Shown here: positions 21,068 to 31,598 of the stretch, piece by piece | How positions within the stretch are numbered: position 1 is the first letter of the stretch | How the letters are laid out: each line of letters begins with the position of its first letter | Source: Hericium rajendrae | Taxonomy: Eukaryota; Basidiomycota; Agaricomycetes; Russulales; Hericiaceae | Length of the DNA stretch: 64,000 nt | Assembly (NCBI GenBank): GCA_033439255.1 | Contig: CM065891.1 | Coordinates: 1,178,001-1,242,000, forward strand | Direction: 5' to 3' | Program-made: the position numbers and the translations under genes | The notes under the pieces: generated by a model | Told to the model about the DNA's origin: nothing | The model's database searches: none | The model's input: the letters and a program-made list of their open reading frames with translations, nothing else

Positions 21068-22056
21068 ATGGCGATGAGCAAGGCGGCCGCGAAAAAGCAA
21101 GCCCAGGCCAAGGAAAAGGCGGCTGCAAATGCTGCTGCTCAAGCTGCCGGAAAAGAGAACGAGCCACCGACATCCACAGCGCATCCAACGCCTAGGCGGA
21201 ATGTGACAGGTGGAACATCTGGATTAAGACGAGGTCAATCAGCAGCTGCACGGGAGATGGAGAAGGAATTGGCCCAACTCCGAAGTGTGATTTTTATCCC
21301 ATCCTGCTCGCAGACATCTACTGATAAATCAGGGTAGAGGAGCTAGCATTAGAGAAGGAGAAAAATCGTAAAGCTCAGAAAGAGGCTGAAGAAGAGATAC
21401 AAATCATACCAAGGCCCAAGAACGCTGGAAGGGGCCGAGGAGGCATCCAGCATGCCATGGGTTTAGACCGGACTGATGACGACGAATTCTTATACAAGCA
21501 GATCATCGTATGTTAGCATATTTATCCCGCAGAGCTTGATTTAACGAGCTTGATATCCACGTACCAGCATGATATGCATACAGTAGTTGACGAAGCCTTC
21601 GTCAACTGGAGTCTTTCATACAAGCAGCAGAATCCTGAAACTATTGGCAAGATCTTCACGTGGGTAAGCCGTCAATAAAGCTGCTTCTTAGTATAAGAAC
21701 CTGACCGTTTAAATTTACTGCACCCCCAGATGCGCAGGCTGTTCCCTATTCTCAAGCAGTACCAGAACAACTGGGCCACGGGACTGCTCGTACAGCAATA
21801 CATGAACAATCATCGAAAATACACGAATGCGTGTGGCTACCCACTGTCGATGGGATCTAAATCCGGTGTTGAGGAAGCACTTGCCGTCGGCAAGAAGAAG
21901 CACCATGCCGCGCGCGCCGTGAGCACCAGCACTAATGGCGACGAGCAGCTTGAGGATGAAGAGGATATCAACAAGGACGGTCCCCAGGGTGAAGACAAAG
22001 AGCTCAGTGAGAATGAGGGAGGTGGGAGTGGCGAAGAGAGCGAGAACGGTGATTGA
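21068..22056 (+). CDS. Hypothetical Ala/Lys-rich protein, basidiomycete type
   Basis: The ATG at 21068 opens an Ala/Lys/Gln-rich helix (MAMSKAAAKKQAQAKEKAAA) followed by GLRRGQSAAAREMEKELAQL. After an intron near 21290-21335 the frame continues VEELALEKEKNRKAQKEAEE and RGRGGIQHAMGL. Further exons give AFVNWSLSYKQQNPETIGKI, FTWMRRLFPILKQYQNNWAT and an acidic tail ending at TGA 22054. The block with GRGRGG, a helical segment and W residues resembles a repeated family of mushroom genomes whose function I do not know. The first splice junction does not join cleanly in frame, so either its boundaries are different or there is a small indel. Confidence 0.5.
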
Positions 22057-25000
22057 CAACGGTGGGTCCATTGTTCTGCTTCCATGCCGTCTGTTGATCT
22101 TACGTACGTACAGTTACCGTTCAAATGCCGCAAGCCAATGTGCAGAGCGCCCGCCATGACGCCCAAGATGATATACTTACGCTTAATGCCTGCTGAGCTC
22201 AATATCGCTGCGGCACACATCTTGTTGTCGAGGTTGAGCCGTGCGACGTCGCAGCTGTATACCTATTTTTACCTAAATCCTATCCTCGAAGCTAAGAATG
22301 TGTTATAACCCTCCTATAGTTTCTACGTTATTCTTAGAATGCTATTCGTATGCCATCACTGCCCATTGTGTGATCTCTTCAGCCAACCGTGAATCAGGAC
22401 GAGCTCGATCCCGCATAAATCATGGTTCAGACATAGGTCAATTTCATCTTCGCCGAGGGCAAACATCGCATGTGAAAATCACTGCCTGAGACCATCGAAA
22501 ATCACTGTTTTCGGCACACTGATAATCACCACATAGCATGAGCTCAAAATTACTGCCTCGGAGGGTGAATTTGACATTCAATATCCCGTCGAAAATGTGC
22601 GGTGAAAGCGCGCATAGAACGGTTGATGTTCACCCTCCGGCAGAAACCTCTGTAGAGGGTGACTATCACTAGTTGTCAGTGATTTTCACCTCGGAGCGTG
22701 GTGAATATCACTTGGAAAGTCGGCGAATCACACAGTGAATTTCACTTCCTTTTCTGCCCCTAGTGGACAACGTACCTCAACGTACCCTCGACGATGTTGT
22801 GATTTGCTGGCCTGTCCCCGACTGCCAGGACCCATGAATATGCGCCTAGAGGTTGCATCCAAATTTTGGCCTTCCGTCAGCACAAAATCCATGCCCAAAA
22901 CGTCCGAATTTGGGTGGGACATCACTTTCCGAGGCCGATCCGTCAGCAAAATGGATCCGAGTTCAGGGGCCAAACAGGGCAGATTGTGGCCGCATGCAGG
23001 GATCGAACATCAAAACCAACGATAGGTTGTAAGAACTATGCTTTCTGCCGTTCTCTGCCGGCTTTCTGCCCTCAGCACCGGATGTCCGTCCGCAACAAGG
23101 ATGGGAGCTGGGCCAAGTGGGCCCTATATTCGTAGCGGTTTCGATCGGACCTCGGCCGAAATTCTGGCCCTTTCGTCTGCACCAGGATCCCAGCTTGGAT
23201 GATTTTTGGGCCTTTTCCGTCAGCATCCTGATGGGACCTTTGGTGGGATATTCATGGGTCCTCGACTGCCTGTCCGTTCCTTCGGCAATTTCCGTCGTTG
23301 CGTTGCAAGTATGATAGATGTGGGCCCGGGCCTTTAGTGTTTTACTGGGCCTTTATTGGCGATTATATGCTTTTCGAGTCACCGAGTGGACGAATACCGA
23401 GCTGCAGCGAGAAATTACCTTGCTTGTCAAGGTGTCTCGCACCCTCGTAATTATTAGCGCCCTAACTCACATCGTCAACAGTGACAAACAAAGGCTCTGC
23501 GCCTCGAGCGGTACACTCACTCTTCTCATGTACCGGATTTCTTTTTCTCATATCTAGAGATCATTTTTATACTTCTCATATGACTTTTCCCCATGCTTTG
23601 TCCTAGAATTTGACGGGCAAGATGTTAAAACTTGAGGAGCCAAAAATTGTGACTAGTCACGGCACCGGTGACTTGAATCACTCCTTCCCATTTCTCGACA
23701 GTCGGCTCGCAATACTTACTGTATCAACTTGCAAGAACAGGCAAGAATTGGGGCACGCTACTGGTGTCTTTGGATTCTGACAGACTATTGCAGGTCCTCT
23801 GGCAAATCCTCTGGCAAATCCTCTGGCGGGAGTTGCCGGCTCTGTGAAACCGAAGACCTGCCGCTCAACTCGAAGACAACTTGAGCACGAGTCAAGTACA
23901 GTTCAACGAGCGTAAAATTCACCAGCACGCAGAGCACAGTCAACGGTGCTACAGTATATCTTCAAAATCCGAGCAACCCACTGGTGAGTCTTGGAAGAAG
24001 CAGACTAACGGCTCCTTCAGCAAGCATCAATTTCATTGCACTTGGGCCCCCTACACTCGCGTTCAAGCACCCTTGGTGCAACTTTTCGTATGCAGAACAC
24101 TCGCAGGACAATCTCTGGCAAGTTCACAAGGTGTGGTTTACAAGCCCGCGTCTGCAGCGTGTAGTGCTTCTTCTCGGCCTCCGACGTCGATGACGACCTG
24201 GACGTCGGGGCCAGCGTCAAAGCGCTCAGCATCTACGACAACTCATACTGCTGCGGTTCCACAGTAAAAAGGGGCTGGAACGGGATAAAGGTGTGCGCGA
24301 GCCTGGATGCGAGAAGAAGTCGCTGCTCAGCGAGCGCATGCGGCCAGCGGCGAAGGGGAGGGTCGGCGGCACGAGAGCGTCCGACAGGGTCAGCGAGCCT
24401 TCGTGCTTGGGCATGCGGGCGAGGGCGTGGTGACGACGCTGAGGCTTCTCCAGGTCCTGCTGTTCGCTCGGGATCTGCATGTCTGCGAGATCATGGTTTG
24501 CGCAAGCGAGGCGTTCCCAAGCACTGCGCAGGCAGTTGCAAGCTTGTAATTTAGATTTTCTCCGGCCCGTGGTTGACTTGAAGACAAAGAACAGCAATCG
24601 AGGAACCCGCGTGGACGCGCGGTGTTCGATCTTTTCCTACATACGACACAACTACTTGTGCACCTTACTTATCCAGCATTCCGTCGTCCAACAAGTAGCT
24701 TCATGTGTATGATGAGATCAATTATTTCCGGAGATTTGTGATAAGACCACAGACATAGCGTACCCGAATTTTCATTAATAGTCTCTAGCACCCTTAAAAA
24801 TCATCTAGTATGAGGGAGATCACTTTGTAACAGTTTGCCTTCATCAAGACGAGCAAGGTTTATGCCGACGCAGTCGGCGCTTCCCTAGTATGATGGCGCC
24901 ATGTGAAATCACCAGATCGTACGGCGACAGTCTCTAACCGTGGAGATTACTCAGTAGTATTCAACAAATGTACTAGGGAGGAGCCAGTTAAGTTTCCGGA

Positions 25001-25189
25001 AGAAAGTATATATTCCATTCGGGGGAAACACCAGGAGATATATCCACTAGGAATACAACGGATACCAACAAACCACACAGTACTTCGAATCCATGTCCCG
25101 ATATGCTCGGTTTTAGATTATAGACGTCGGGCTCCTGGTGTCGAGTCAACGAGCGGTATCAGAACAGTTGACGGGATAAAGCCGTACCT
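22057..25189. other. Long gene-poor region with element-like remnants
   Basis: I find no gene with convincing exons. The region contains the nested inverted repeats at 22472-22689, a direct repeat of CAAATCCTCTGGC (about 23794 and 23809), and open frames on both strands at 24226-24597 that are Arg/Ser-rich and mutually antisense. These may be relics of a transposon or a pseudogene, but no protein domain is readable. Confidence 0.4.
22472..22689. repeat. Nested inverted repeats, possible MITE-like remnant
   Basis: GTGAAAATCACTG at 22472-22484 is a perfect inverted match of CAGTGATTTTCAC at 22677-22689. Inside it, CGGAGGGTGAA at 22559-22569 pairs with TTCACCCTCCG at 22629-22639. Related words (AAAATCACTG, GTGAATTTCAC) recur around them. 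No coding capacity lies between the arms. Confidence 0.55.
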
Positions 25190-26392
25190 TCAAAGAGAAC
25201 CGATGCTATAATATTTAACATCCTCGAATTGCTCGTCAATGAAGGTAGACAGCAAGCGCCGGATCTCCTCCAGCGGTGCCTCGCTGAGGCCATTCAGCAC
25301 TTCGGGATCGAATCCATGCATGGCATCCATACTAGGAGCTACCCAGTCTTTCTCCGCACAGACGTAGCCATCTCGGCACCTCCATGCTGTATCAAACTGT
25401 TTGTTGTAGAGCCGTATCCAAATCATGCAGCAGACACAGGGATCGACGTTGCTGCCGATGATGCGAGTGTCTTGAACGGCGCGGGTTTCATGTGGCCCTT
25501 GGTCGAGGATGACTTTGATCTCAGGGCGTACGCGTAGAGCCGGGGAAAAAGTACGGCCGTCCTCCAGACTGTATATCTTCATCAGCTTGCTCCACAGTCT
25601 CTTATCCTTTCCCTCGAGGTCGTGACGTGGAAGCGGAGATGCAATATCCCGCAGGGTACTTTGCATATCTAATTTAACGGGGGTGGCATGAGGCGTGACA
25701 GTTGTGGGTATGAGACGATGATGAAGGAAAGCCAAGCTTTTCGACGCCAGATATTCGACGAGTGATGAAATCGCCTTAACCCATTGGTCAAAAGCCTGGA
25801 GAGCGGCATGCAGCTCGGAAACCCCAAGGTATTCGTTATGTGACGATGGGAGGGAATGCAAAGACTTCTGGGCTAGCGATAGCAAACCCGCCAAGCAGTC
25901 CATGTCCAACTTGTCCATTAGACTGAGAGCTGAAACACAGTGCGTGAGCCGGTCCATAAGATCAAGAAGTCTCTTGTACTTGAGAGGCTCGTATCTCTCT
26001 TCTATAGCTTTTGCTAGGTCAGAGACGAGGTCAACTTGAGAGATACACTCGTCAAGGTCTCGAACCTGTCGCTGAACAAGGGCATGACCAAAATCCTGTT
26101 CAATGAGTACGGAGGTAGCTGATTTGACACTGAAACCAGCTGGATGTGTTCGGATTGTGCGAAGGGTCATGAACACATGAGTCGCTCTGTCATCATCTTC
26201 TGAGTTCGTCGGTTTCGCTTTTGCGACTACGAATCCTCGTGCCCCCTCGGTAACAACGACATGATCGTCTGTATCGATGGCGAGGCAGACCGCGATGAGG
26301 TTTAAAGCCTCTGACTTGACCGTGTCTTCCAGCGGTCGTTCATTCGGGGTTCCTGGAATAAACTGGAAGTTGGATTTCGCAAGCGTATCCAT
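25190..26392 (-). CDS. Putative OTT_1508-like deaminase, paralog 1 (catalytic His missing)
   Basis: From the ATG at 26392 the protein is 400 residues. Homology to paralog 2 extends upstream through SHNLSTHIHLMDTL, so the real start may be an ATG at 26495, from which a 13-T run breaks the frame by one base. The N-terminal two thirds is helical with ALNLIAVCLAIDTDDHVVVT and IEQDFGHAL, aligning with paralog 2. The C-terminal domain has RPEIKVIL (Glu291) and PCVCCMIWIRLYN (Cys319 and Cys322), the layout of a zinc-dependent cytidine-deaminase-like fold. The His expected two residues before Glu is Arg289. Known members of the fold deaminate bases in nucleotides or nucleic acids; loss of the His suggests an inactive or altered enzyme. 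Family name is from memory of motif layout. Confidence 0.65.
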   Translation of the reverse strand: MDTLAKSNFQFIPGTPNERPLEDTVKSEALNLIAVCLAIDTDDHVVVTEGARGFVVAKAKPTNSEDDDRATHVFMTLRTIRTHPAGFSVKSATSVLIEQDFGHALVQRQVRDLDECISQVDLVSDLAKAIEERYEPLKYKRLLDLMDRLTHCVSALSLMDKLDMDCLAGLLSLAQKSLHSLPSSHNEYLGVSELHAALQAFDQWVKAISSLVEYLASKSLAFLHHRLIPTTVTPHATPVKLDMQSTLRDIASPLPRHDLEGKDKRLWSKLMKIYSLEDGRTFSPALRVRPEIKVILDQGPHETRAVQDTRIIGSNVDPCVCCMIWIRLYNKQFDTAWRCRDGYVCAEKDWVAPSMDAMHGFDPEVLNGLSEAPLEEIRRLLSTFIDEQFEDVKYYSIGSL

Positions 26393-27019
26393 GAGATGGA
26401 TATGGGTGCTCAGGTTGTGGGAGAAAGAGTCTAGTAAAATTGCGTCATAGGCAAAAAAAAAAAAATGCGGTAGAGGTGGAGAAAGACGAACCCATCTCAG
26501 TCAACAAGAGCGACGTAAAGGGACGTGACAACTGAAGTGGGAAAGTCAGAAAGCAAAGATTCCTTCGAGGATATCTGAAGTCACAATGTCTTGCTCTTAA
26601 ACCAACTGACAACGGTCCACAGGCTCTCAGCGAGAGTAGAAGAACAGAATATAATCAGAGAACGGCTATCGGAGAACGTTACCATGTGCTCCACCTCAAG
26701 AATTAGCAATGGAGGAACATACTCAGTTTCAGAACCTGCGTGTACCTCAGACCAGACTGGTCACCCTAGTGAGGGTGCGTTCAACACGGCATGACTGCCG
26801 GACAAGCAACAGAACCGCGCTCGTTGGATCAATTCCTGTGAAACAAATGTCAAAAAGTAATCCGATTCAAGGGTTGACGACAGCAGGGACGTACGGGGAC
26901 AACTTTGGCCTCTCGTATATATGACCAGTCCAGCAAGGACGCGTTCGACAGGAAACAGCTAGCCTGCTGATCTGTCTCGACACTCAATCACGGTAGGAAG
27001 AGTCAAATGTTGCTATAAG
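26393..27019. promoter_or_regulatory. Upstream region of deaminase paralog 1
   Basis: The 600 bases upstream of the minus-strand gene contain its probable first codons (26393-26495) with a run of 13 A on the plus strand at 26453-26465. The rest shows no gene. No TGTGGCT words like those between paralogs 2 and 3 are found. Confidence 0.3.
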
Positions 27020-27870
27020 ATGGAACAAGGACGAACCGATGTAAATATTGCACCGAAGTTCACAGCTCGGCGTCAGCGCTTCGGACAGCGTGGCATAGGC
27101 GTGGCAATTCGACATGTGGACGGGTTTACTTGCATCCTTTTGGACTCGGGTGTATGCAGATCCTATGATTCCATCCTCATGGGATGTGCTTTTCGAACAT
27201 ACTGTAAGAATCTGGATTTCTGTCAAGTTCGCGGTGCAGGTCAGAAGGAGATTTTGCGATCGAGTCGCTCACCAGGGCCTGGGGAACCGGCACGATGGGG
27301 CGGCGGCGGCAATTGCCGTTGACGCGTTGCGGTCTCCTTTGCTCCCCACCGTCAATCCACCGCGAACACCGTCCACGCTGCAAGCATGGCACCTTAGCTG
27401 TACTCCGAACAACTGCAAGACAGATGAAATGCTTCCTTTCAATGAGTCGCGCTGACTCCGCGGTGTCGATGCGTCTGTCATCCATCCGCGGAAGTTACGC
27501 CTGGTCGGGACGTACGTACTACGCGTCTCGAGAACTGTGCCAGTCTTCTCCAGCTGACCACCACTTCCTACTTTATTGCAGAGTGATATACTACGATCCA
27601 TGCACCGCGACTGCGGTTCTGTGGAATGAAGGCTACGCCATCGCGGTCGACGTTGTTCTATGCCTCAATGCGCGAGGCAACCTTCCGTGGCTCGTGGACG
27701 TCCGGAGCGTCGTCACCATTTTTGGGTATCTCGAGCGATCCAACGTGCTTTTCTCTCTCGCACACAGGTATTATTTTCTCTTATGGTACTAAGTACTGCA
27801 TTACTTTCCAGGCTCCCCTCCATATACCAGTCACGCCGCAGTATCGTCCTTCACCTGCTTTCCGCCGGCG
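27020..27870 (+). pseudogene. Dispersed gene-like element, copy A
   Basis: This segment shares with 33376-34280 the words GGCAATTGCCGTTGACGCGT, CACTTCCTAC and TTATTGCAGAGTGATATACTA, and a frame reading GYAIAVDVVLCLNARG, LPWLVDVRSVVTIFGYLERSN. A splice donor and an acceptor (TTTCCAG) follow, and an exon starting APLHIPVTPQ. The upstream part contains stops in the corresponding frame. I do not know the family; the conserved block looks protein-coding in origin. Confidence 0.5.
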
Positions 27871-27879
27871 TCGCTCGTG

Positions 27880-28636
27880 ATGTCAACGCCCGAGCCCATG
27901 ACCTACAAGCTCGTACTCACATACGCTAGCCCGGTGTATCCGGCTCACTGGAACATCGGAGTGACTGAAGTCATCCTGAGCACCGCCCCGAGCAGGTCTT
28001 CGCTTCCCTCTGCATATGTGTCATGCTCCTCAAGTCCACCACTACTGTCACAAGTCCGTCTCACCTCAACGCGCAGCATACGAGCCTCCGATCTCCCCCC
28101 GGGTTGGCTAGATGCCGCGAAGCTCCGCAGCGTACGCAAGCAGTGGGGGCGCAAGGTCGCCGAAGTGGCGGGCACGCAGACCGACGGGAAGTGGGTCGTT
28201 CTCGCGCCTTCGGACAGACCGCCCAGGATCCACGCCCTCGCAGCCCTCATCGTCGCCATCGCCGGCCTCGCTGTTCCCATTCTCGAGCATACCGCTGCAA
28301 CTCTATCGCATCTCCTTCCCCTCGCTCACCGCCAGTTCGAGCGCCGTGCCGAAGCTGAACTTCATGCGAAATTTGCATGCACATACCGGGCCCGTCGCTG
28401 CGCTTGCGGTCGCAGACGGGCGCTGCGTCAGCCTCGGTGCGGACGAGAGCGTCTGTGTATGGGATCTGGAGGCTGGTACCGGTGCGGAGGTAGCTTCTCC
28501 GAGAGTTATGGATGAGGACGCGCAAGTGCAGGACGAGCGACGCCGGTTATCTGCGAAGGGGACGGTCTTCTTCGACGAGCGGAGGATCATTAGCGCTGGT
28601 GCTGACGGCGTGGTGGTCCGGAACTTCGATGTGTAG
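27880..28636 (+). pseudogene. C-terminal fragment of a WD40-repeat (probably F-box/WD40) protein
   Basis: The frame from the ATG at 27880 reads MTYKLVLTYASPVYPAHW, then DLPPGWLDAAKLRSVRKQWG and GTQTDGKWVVLAPSDRPP. The coherent sequence then continues in another frame: PGSTPSQPSSSPSPASLFPF, LQLYRISFPS and HAHTGPVAALAVADGRCVSL, then GADESVCVWDLEAGTGAEV and GTVFFDERRIISAGADGVVV, ending at a TAG at 28634. The VCVWDLE and ISAGADG motifs are typical WD40 blades. One base is missing or extra near 28230. The N-terminal F-box and earlier blades are absent, so this is a truncated copy lying directly after element copy A. Confidence 0.55.
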
Positions 28637-29041
28637 ATTATGTTCAGTCATATATTTCTAATATTTGCAGTCAGATCTTGTCATGAAAACATCTTGCGCT
28701 CTTTGAGTGGTTGTAAAGTGGCCGGGTGCAATGTTAACCGAAATTATATTAGGACCGGCGTAAAACAGTTTACGGGATCCCTTGCAGAGAAATAGTGTAA
28801 AATACCTTTGCATAGGTCGATTTCTCCCGAAGATACATTGGATCCTACTTAATTCTGAATTGCATGACACTCCACTTCGAATGATATGTATCTTGCAGAG
28901 AATAGATTCTAGGCACATATCAGAGGGCTAGACGAACCCACGGGGGTATGAGTCCTCGTTCTCGCCATTATCCACATCTTAAACATTCGCTACGTCTTCC
29001 TCATCATTGAACTACCGATGAACACTACTATGTCAGAATCA
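28637..29041. other. Intergenic region
   Basis: A/T-rich sequence with no supported gene. It would hold the 3' untranslated region of deaminase paralog 2. Confidence 0.4.
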
Positions 29042-30400
29042 TCAGGCTGCTAAGGGGAATGCAAAAGTACCTACCTCCGTTGACGAAGCGTCGTCCATAT
29101 CCTCGAGCTCCTTTCGAACCAGGTCGAAGAGCATCTTCTTAACCTCAGTCAGCAGCGCCTCGTTAACCTTGTCCAAGATTTTGAGGTCCAAGCCGCGGCT
29201 GTAGGAATTGGGTGGAGTTGCCCAGTCCGCACCGACACTCTCATGATCTCCGCACACCCATGCGGTATTGACACTCTTGTTGTAATGACGGATCCAGATT
29301 ACGCAGCAAGCACAGGGCCCAGCATAGCTGCCGATGATGCGAGAATGCGTGGGGAGGTTATCGTGCGATCCTTGATCGATATCAAGGATGAGTTTCACCT
29401 CAGGGTGAACGGCAAGGAATGGAGAAAACGTCTGATTGTCCTCCAGATTGAATTCCGCCATCAATTTGCTCCAGAACCTCCTGAACCTTCCATTGAGGAG
29501 GCCGCGATCTAATGCAATCTGATGCAGTGTAGTTAGAAGATCAAATCTGAGGTCGACTTGGCCGGGCCCAATCGTTGTGGAGATAAAGCGATAACTGAAC
29601 GTCTTCGCATTTGCTGGCTTCAAATACTTGGACGCCTTGACCAGCCATGAAATGGCTGTTGGCCACCGGAGGAAACTTTCGAGAAAGTTATGGAGGGAGA
29701 TAAAAGGGTGGCTTAGTCCATCTGCTCGGTTGAGTTGAGGGAGCCTACGAGCAGAAAGATCTTTTGTGGCGAGTTTGTACAGCATCATCCAGCACTCCCG
29801 ACTCATTTTCTCCGGAGATCTGAGTTGTGAAGCACACGACCACAGCTGATCGATTGAAGCAAGAAATCGCTTCGCGTCAGATCGATCCTGGTACACCGCC
29901 GGTGCGATGTCTTTGAGTCTAGAGGCTAGTTTCTGCGACAGGGACTCTTCGAGCTCCCGAGCTTGCTGCAGGAAAAGGGCGTAGCCAAAATCTTGCTCCA
30001 TAACAGTGATGATGGCTTGCTCTAGGCGGTAACCGCTGACTTTCCTGAGAGTCGCAAATACCGCTTCTGCTCTGTACTTGTCCTGCTGGCCTACTGGACC
30101 CGCTTTCGCTATGACGACTTCTTGTCCATTTCCTGATTCTGTGACGGCCAAGTGATCATTTGTTCCGATCGCAAGGCAAGCTGCGATGAAGTTTAGCCCG
30201 TCTTGTGCCAACGCGTCTATTTCTCCCGAATGTTGTTCCTGCATAGCCTCTGCAACCGTATTGAGAAAGCCGTGAGGCTCGAGCGCATCGGCTAGATGTA
30301 TGTACTTGCTCAGATCTTGCTGGCGTGTAGCTATCCGAATTCTGTCAAAACGACGACATGCGATAGGGAGATTCAAAAGAGACTGACTTAATCCAGACAT
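29042..30400 (-). CDS. Putative OTT_1508-like deaminase, paralog 2
   Basis: A single open frame of 452 codons runs from the ATG at 30400 to the stop at 29042. The N-terminal part (RQQDLSKYIHLADALEPHGF, GLNFIAACLAIGTNDHLAVT, MEQDFGYALFLQQARELEE) aligns with paralog 1 throughout. The C-terminal zinc site is complete: HPEVKLILD (His332, Glu334) and PCACCVIWIRHYN (Cys363 and Cys366). In the deaminase fold the His and two Cys bind zinc and the Glu acts as the proton shuttle. The substrate cannot be told from the sequence. It is divergent from paralog 3, with a 1.2-kb shared intergenic region. The extreme C-terminus may contain a small unrecognised intron. Confidence 0.7.
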   Translation of the reverse strand: MSGLSQSLLNLPIACRRFDRIRIATRQQDLSKYIHLADALEPHGFLNTVAEAMQEQHSGEIDALAQDGLNFIAACLAIGTNDHLAVTESGNGQEVVIAKAGPVGQQDKYRAEAVFATLRKVSGYRLEQAIITVMEQDFGYALFLQQARELEESLSQKLASRLKDIAPAVYQDRSDAKRFLASIDQLWSCASQLRSPEKMSRECWMMLYKLATKDLSARRLPQLNRADGLSHPFISLHNFLESFLRWPTAISWLVKASKYLKPANAKTFSYRFISTTIGPGQVDLRFDLLTTLHQIALDRGLLNGRFRRFWSKLMAEFNLEDNQTFSPFLAVHPEVKLILDIDQGSHDNLPTHSRIIGSYAGPCACCVIWIRHYNKSVNTAWVCGDHESVGADWATPPNSYSRGLDLKILDKVNEALLTEVKKMLFDLVRKELEDMDDASSTEVGTFAFPLAA

Positions 30401-31598
30401 GATTGAGATGGCTTGCGAGCGTTGAAGGTATCAGTGATTTGCTTATGCAGTAGGGGAGGTGGATGATGTTGGAAAGTCCTGACGAGCTCTTTATATAGCC
30501 GCAGCTAAAGTCATGTGCAAACGCCTCAAGCTGGCCGTACGAAACGCGTGATAGATTGAGAATTGCTCGAGAAGTTCAATCTGTGGCAAGTTTCAATTTG
30601 CACGACTTGTTTGGAATATGTGGCTTCCTAGTATCCTACTACTACTAAGTACTAGCGCCCAGTTGAGCCGTGGCGCGCGCCTCGTGCGCCGCACATGCCA
30701 CATGGCGCCATCTGCTTTCCGACAACTTCGATTCTGTGGCTCCAACTTATCATCCGGCAGTCCTCGTCATCAAAGCCGTACGCAAATTCGTGCTTAGCGT
30801 GCGCGTCGAAAAGTCTAACGTGTGGCTCTACAAAACGGTTTGTACTGACATGCGCCATAGTGATCTCAGGGTATGTGCTGTCCGTACGTGTTCCTCAGGC
30901 TCTCGTTTTTGGGCTCCTCGATGTCAGAGGCTAATATTAGTACTCGACTGGTCCGTCATTGTGTTCGGAAGACACAGTGACAAGTCAGAGGCTATGAGCC
31001 AGTCAGAGTCATCAATGCGTACGTTGGAAAGTTTTATTTGTGGCTCTACCGTTTGATGACCTCACTTGGAAGATGGTCTGGATATTTCTAGCCCTACATT
31101 CGGAAATGTGGCTTCCAACGTGAAGCCGATTCGAGGTGTATGCAAAATCCTTAGTCAGATTGCATTCATCGTTGCGGGGTGCGTAAGCACGTCAAGAAGC
31201 TCAATCTGTGGCTCTGCCAAATCGTGGCGTGTTATGAGTCCTTGAACTAGATGTGGCCATCTTACATTCCTGGTCTACAGAATGCACTGGTCAGGCAATC
31301 TCTGGTCTGTAGCTCCACGGATTCTAACTATGATCTCTATCCGATCCGTGGCGTGCTAGGTACTATCGTTGGGTGTCTTCAACTATTGATAACGTGTCCA
31401 GTCATCAGGGCCCTGCACAGTCGACGTGTACTGTGGCTCCATGCGATGTTTGTGGCTCAAGGTATTGTTCACCAGTTCGGGCTTGGAGCTGAAAATGCTT
31501 GTTACGAAACTTACAGCACACCGCTAGATATATATAGGACGGCAGATTTTCTAGGATCCTCAGCGACCTCGAAACTTGTCCAGCTAAACTTGTCCAGC
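30401..31598. promoter_or_regulatory. Divergent intergenic region with repeated TGTGGCT words
   Basis: Eight copies of TGTGGCT, all on the plus strand, lie at 30619, 30735, 30821, 31039, 31107, 31207, 31432 and 31451, with two further TGTGGC at 30592 and about 31252. Several are followed by CTAC, CCAAC or TTCC and preceded by similar A-rich sequence, so they may be remnants of a decayed tandem repeat or binding sites. They sit between the two divergent deaminase genes. No protein gene is supported here. Confidence 0.5.

Noticed and set aside
24903-25211. Plus-strand gene of 102 codons at 24903
   Set aside because: No motif; it lies in the 3' flank of deaminase paralog 1 and overlaps its end antisense.
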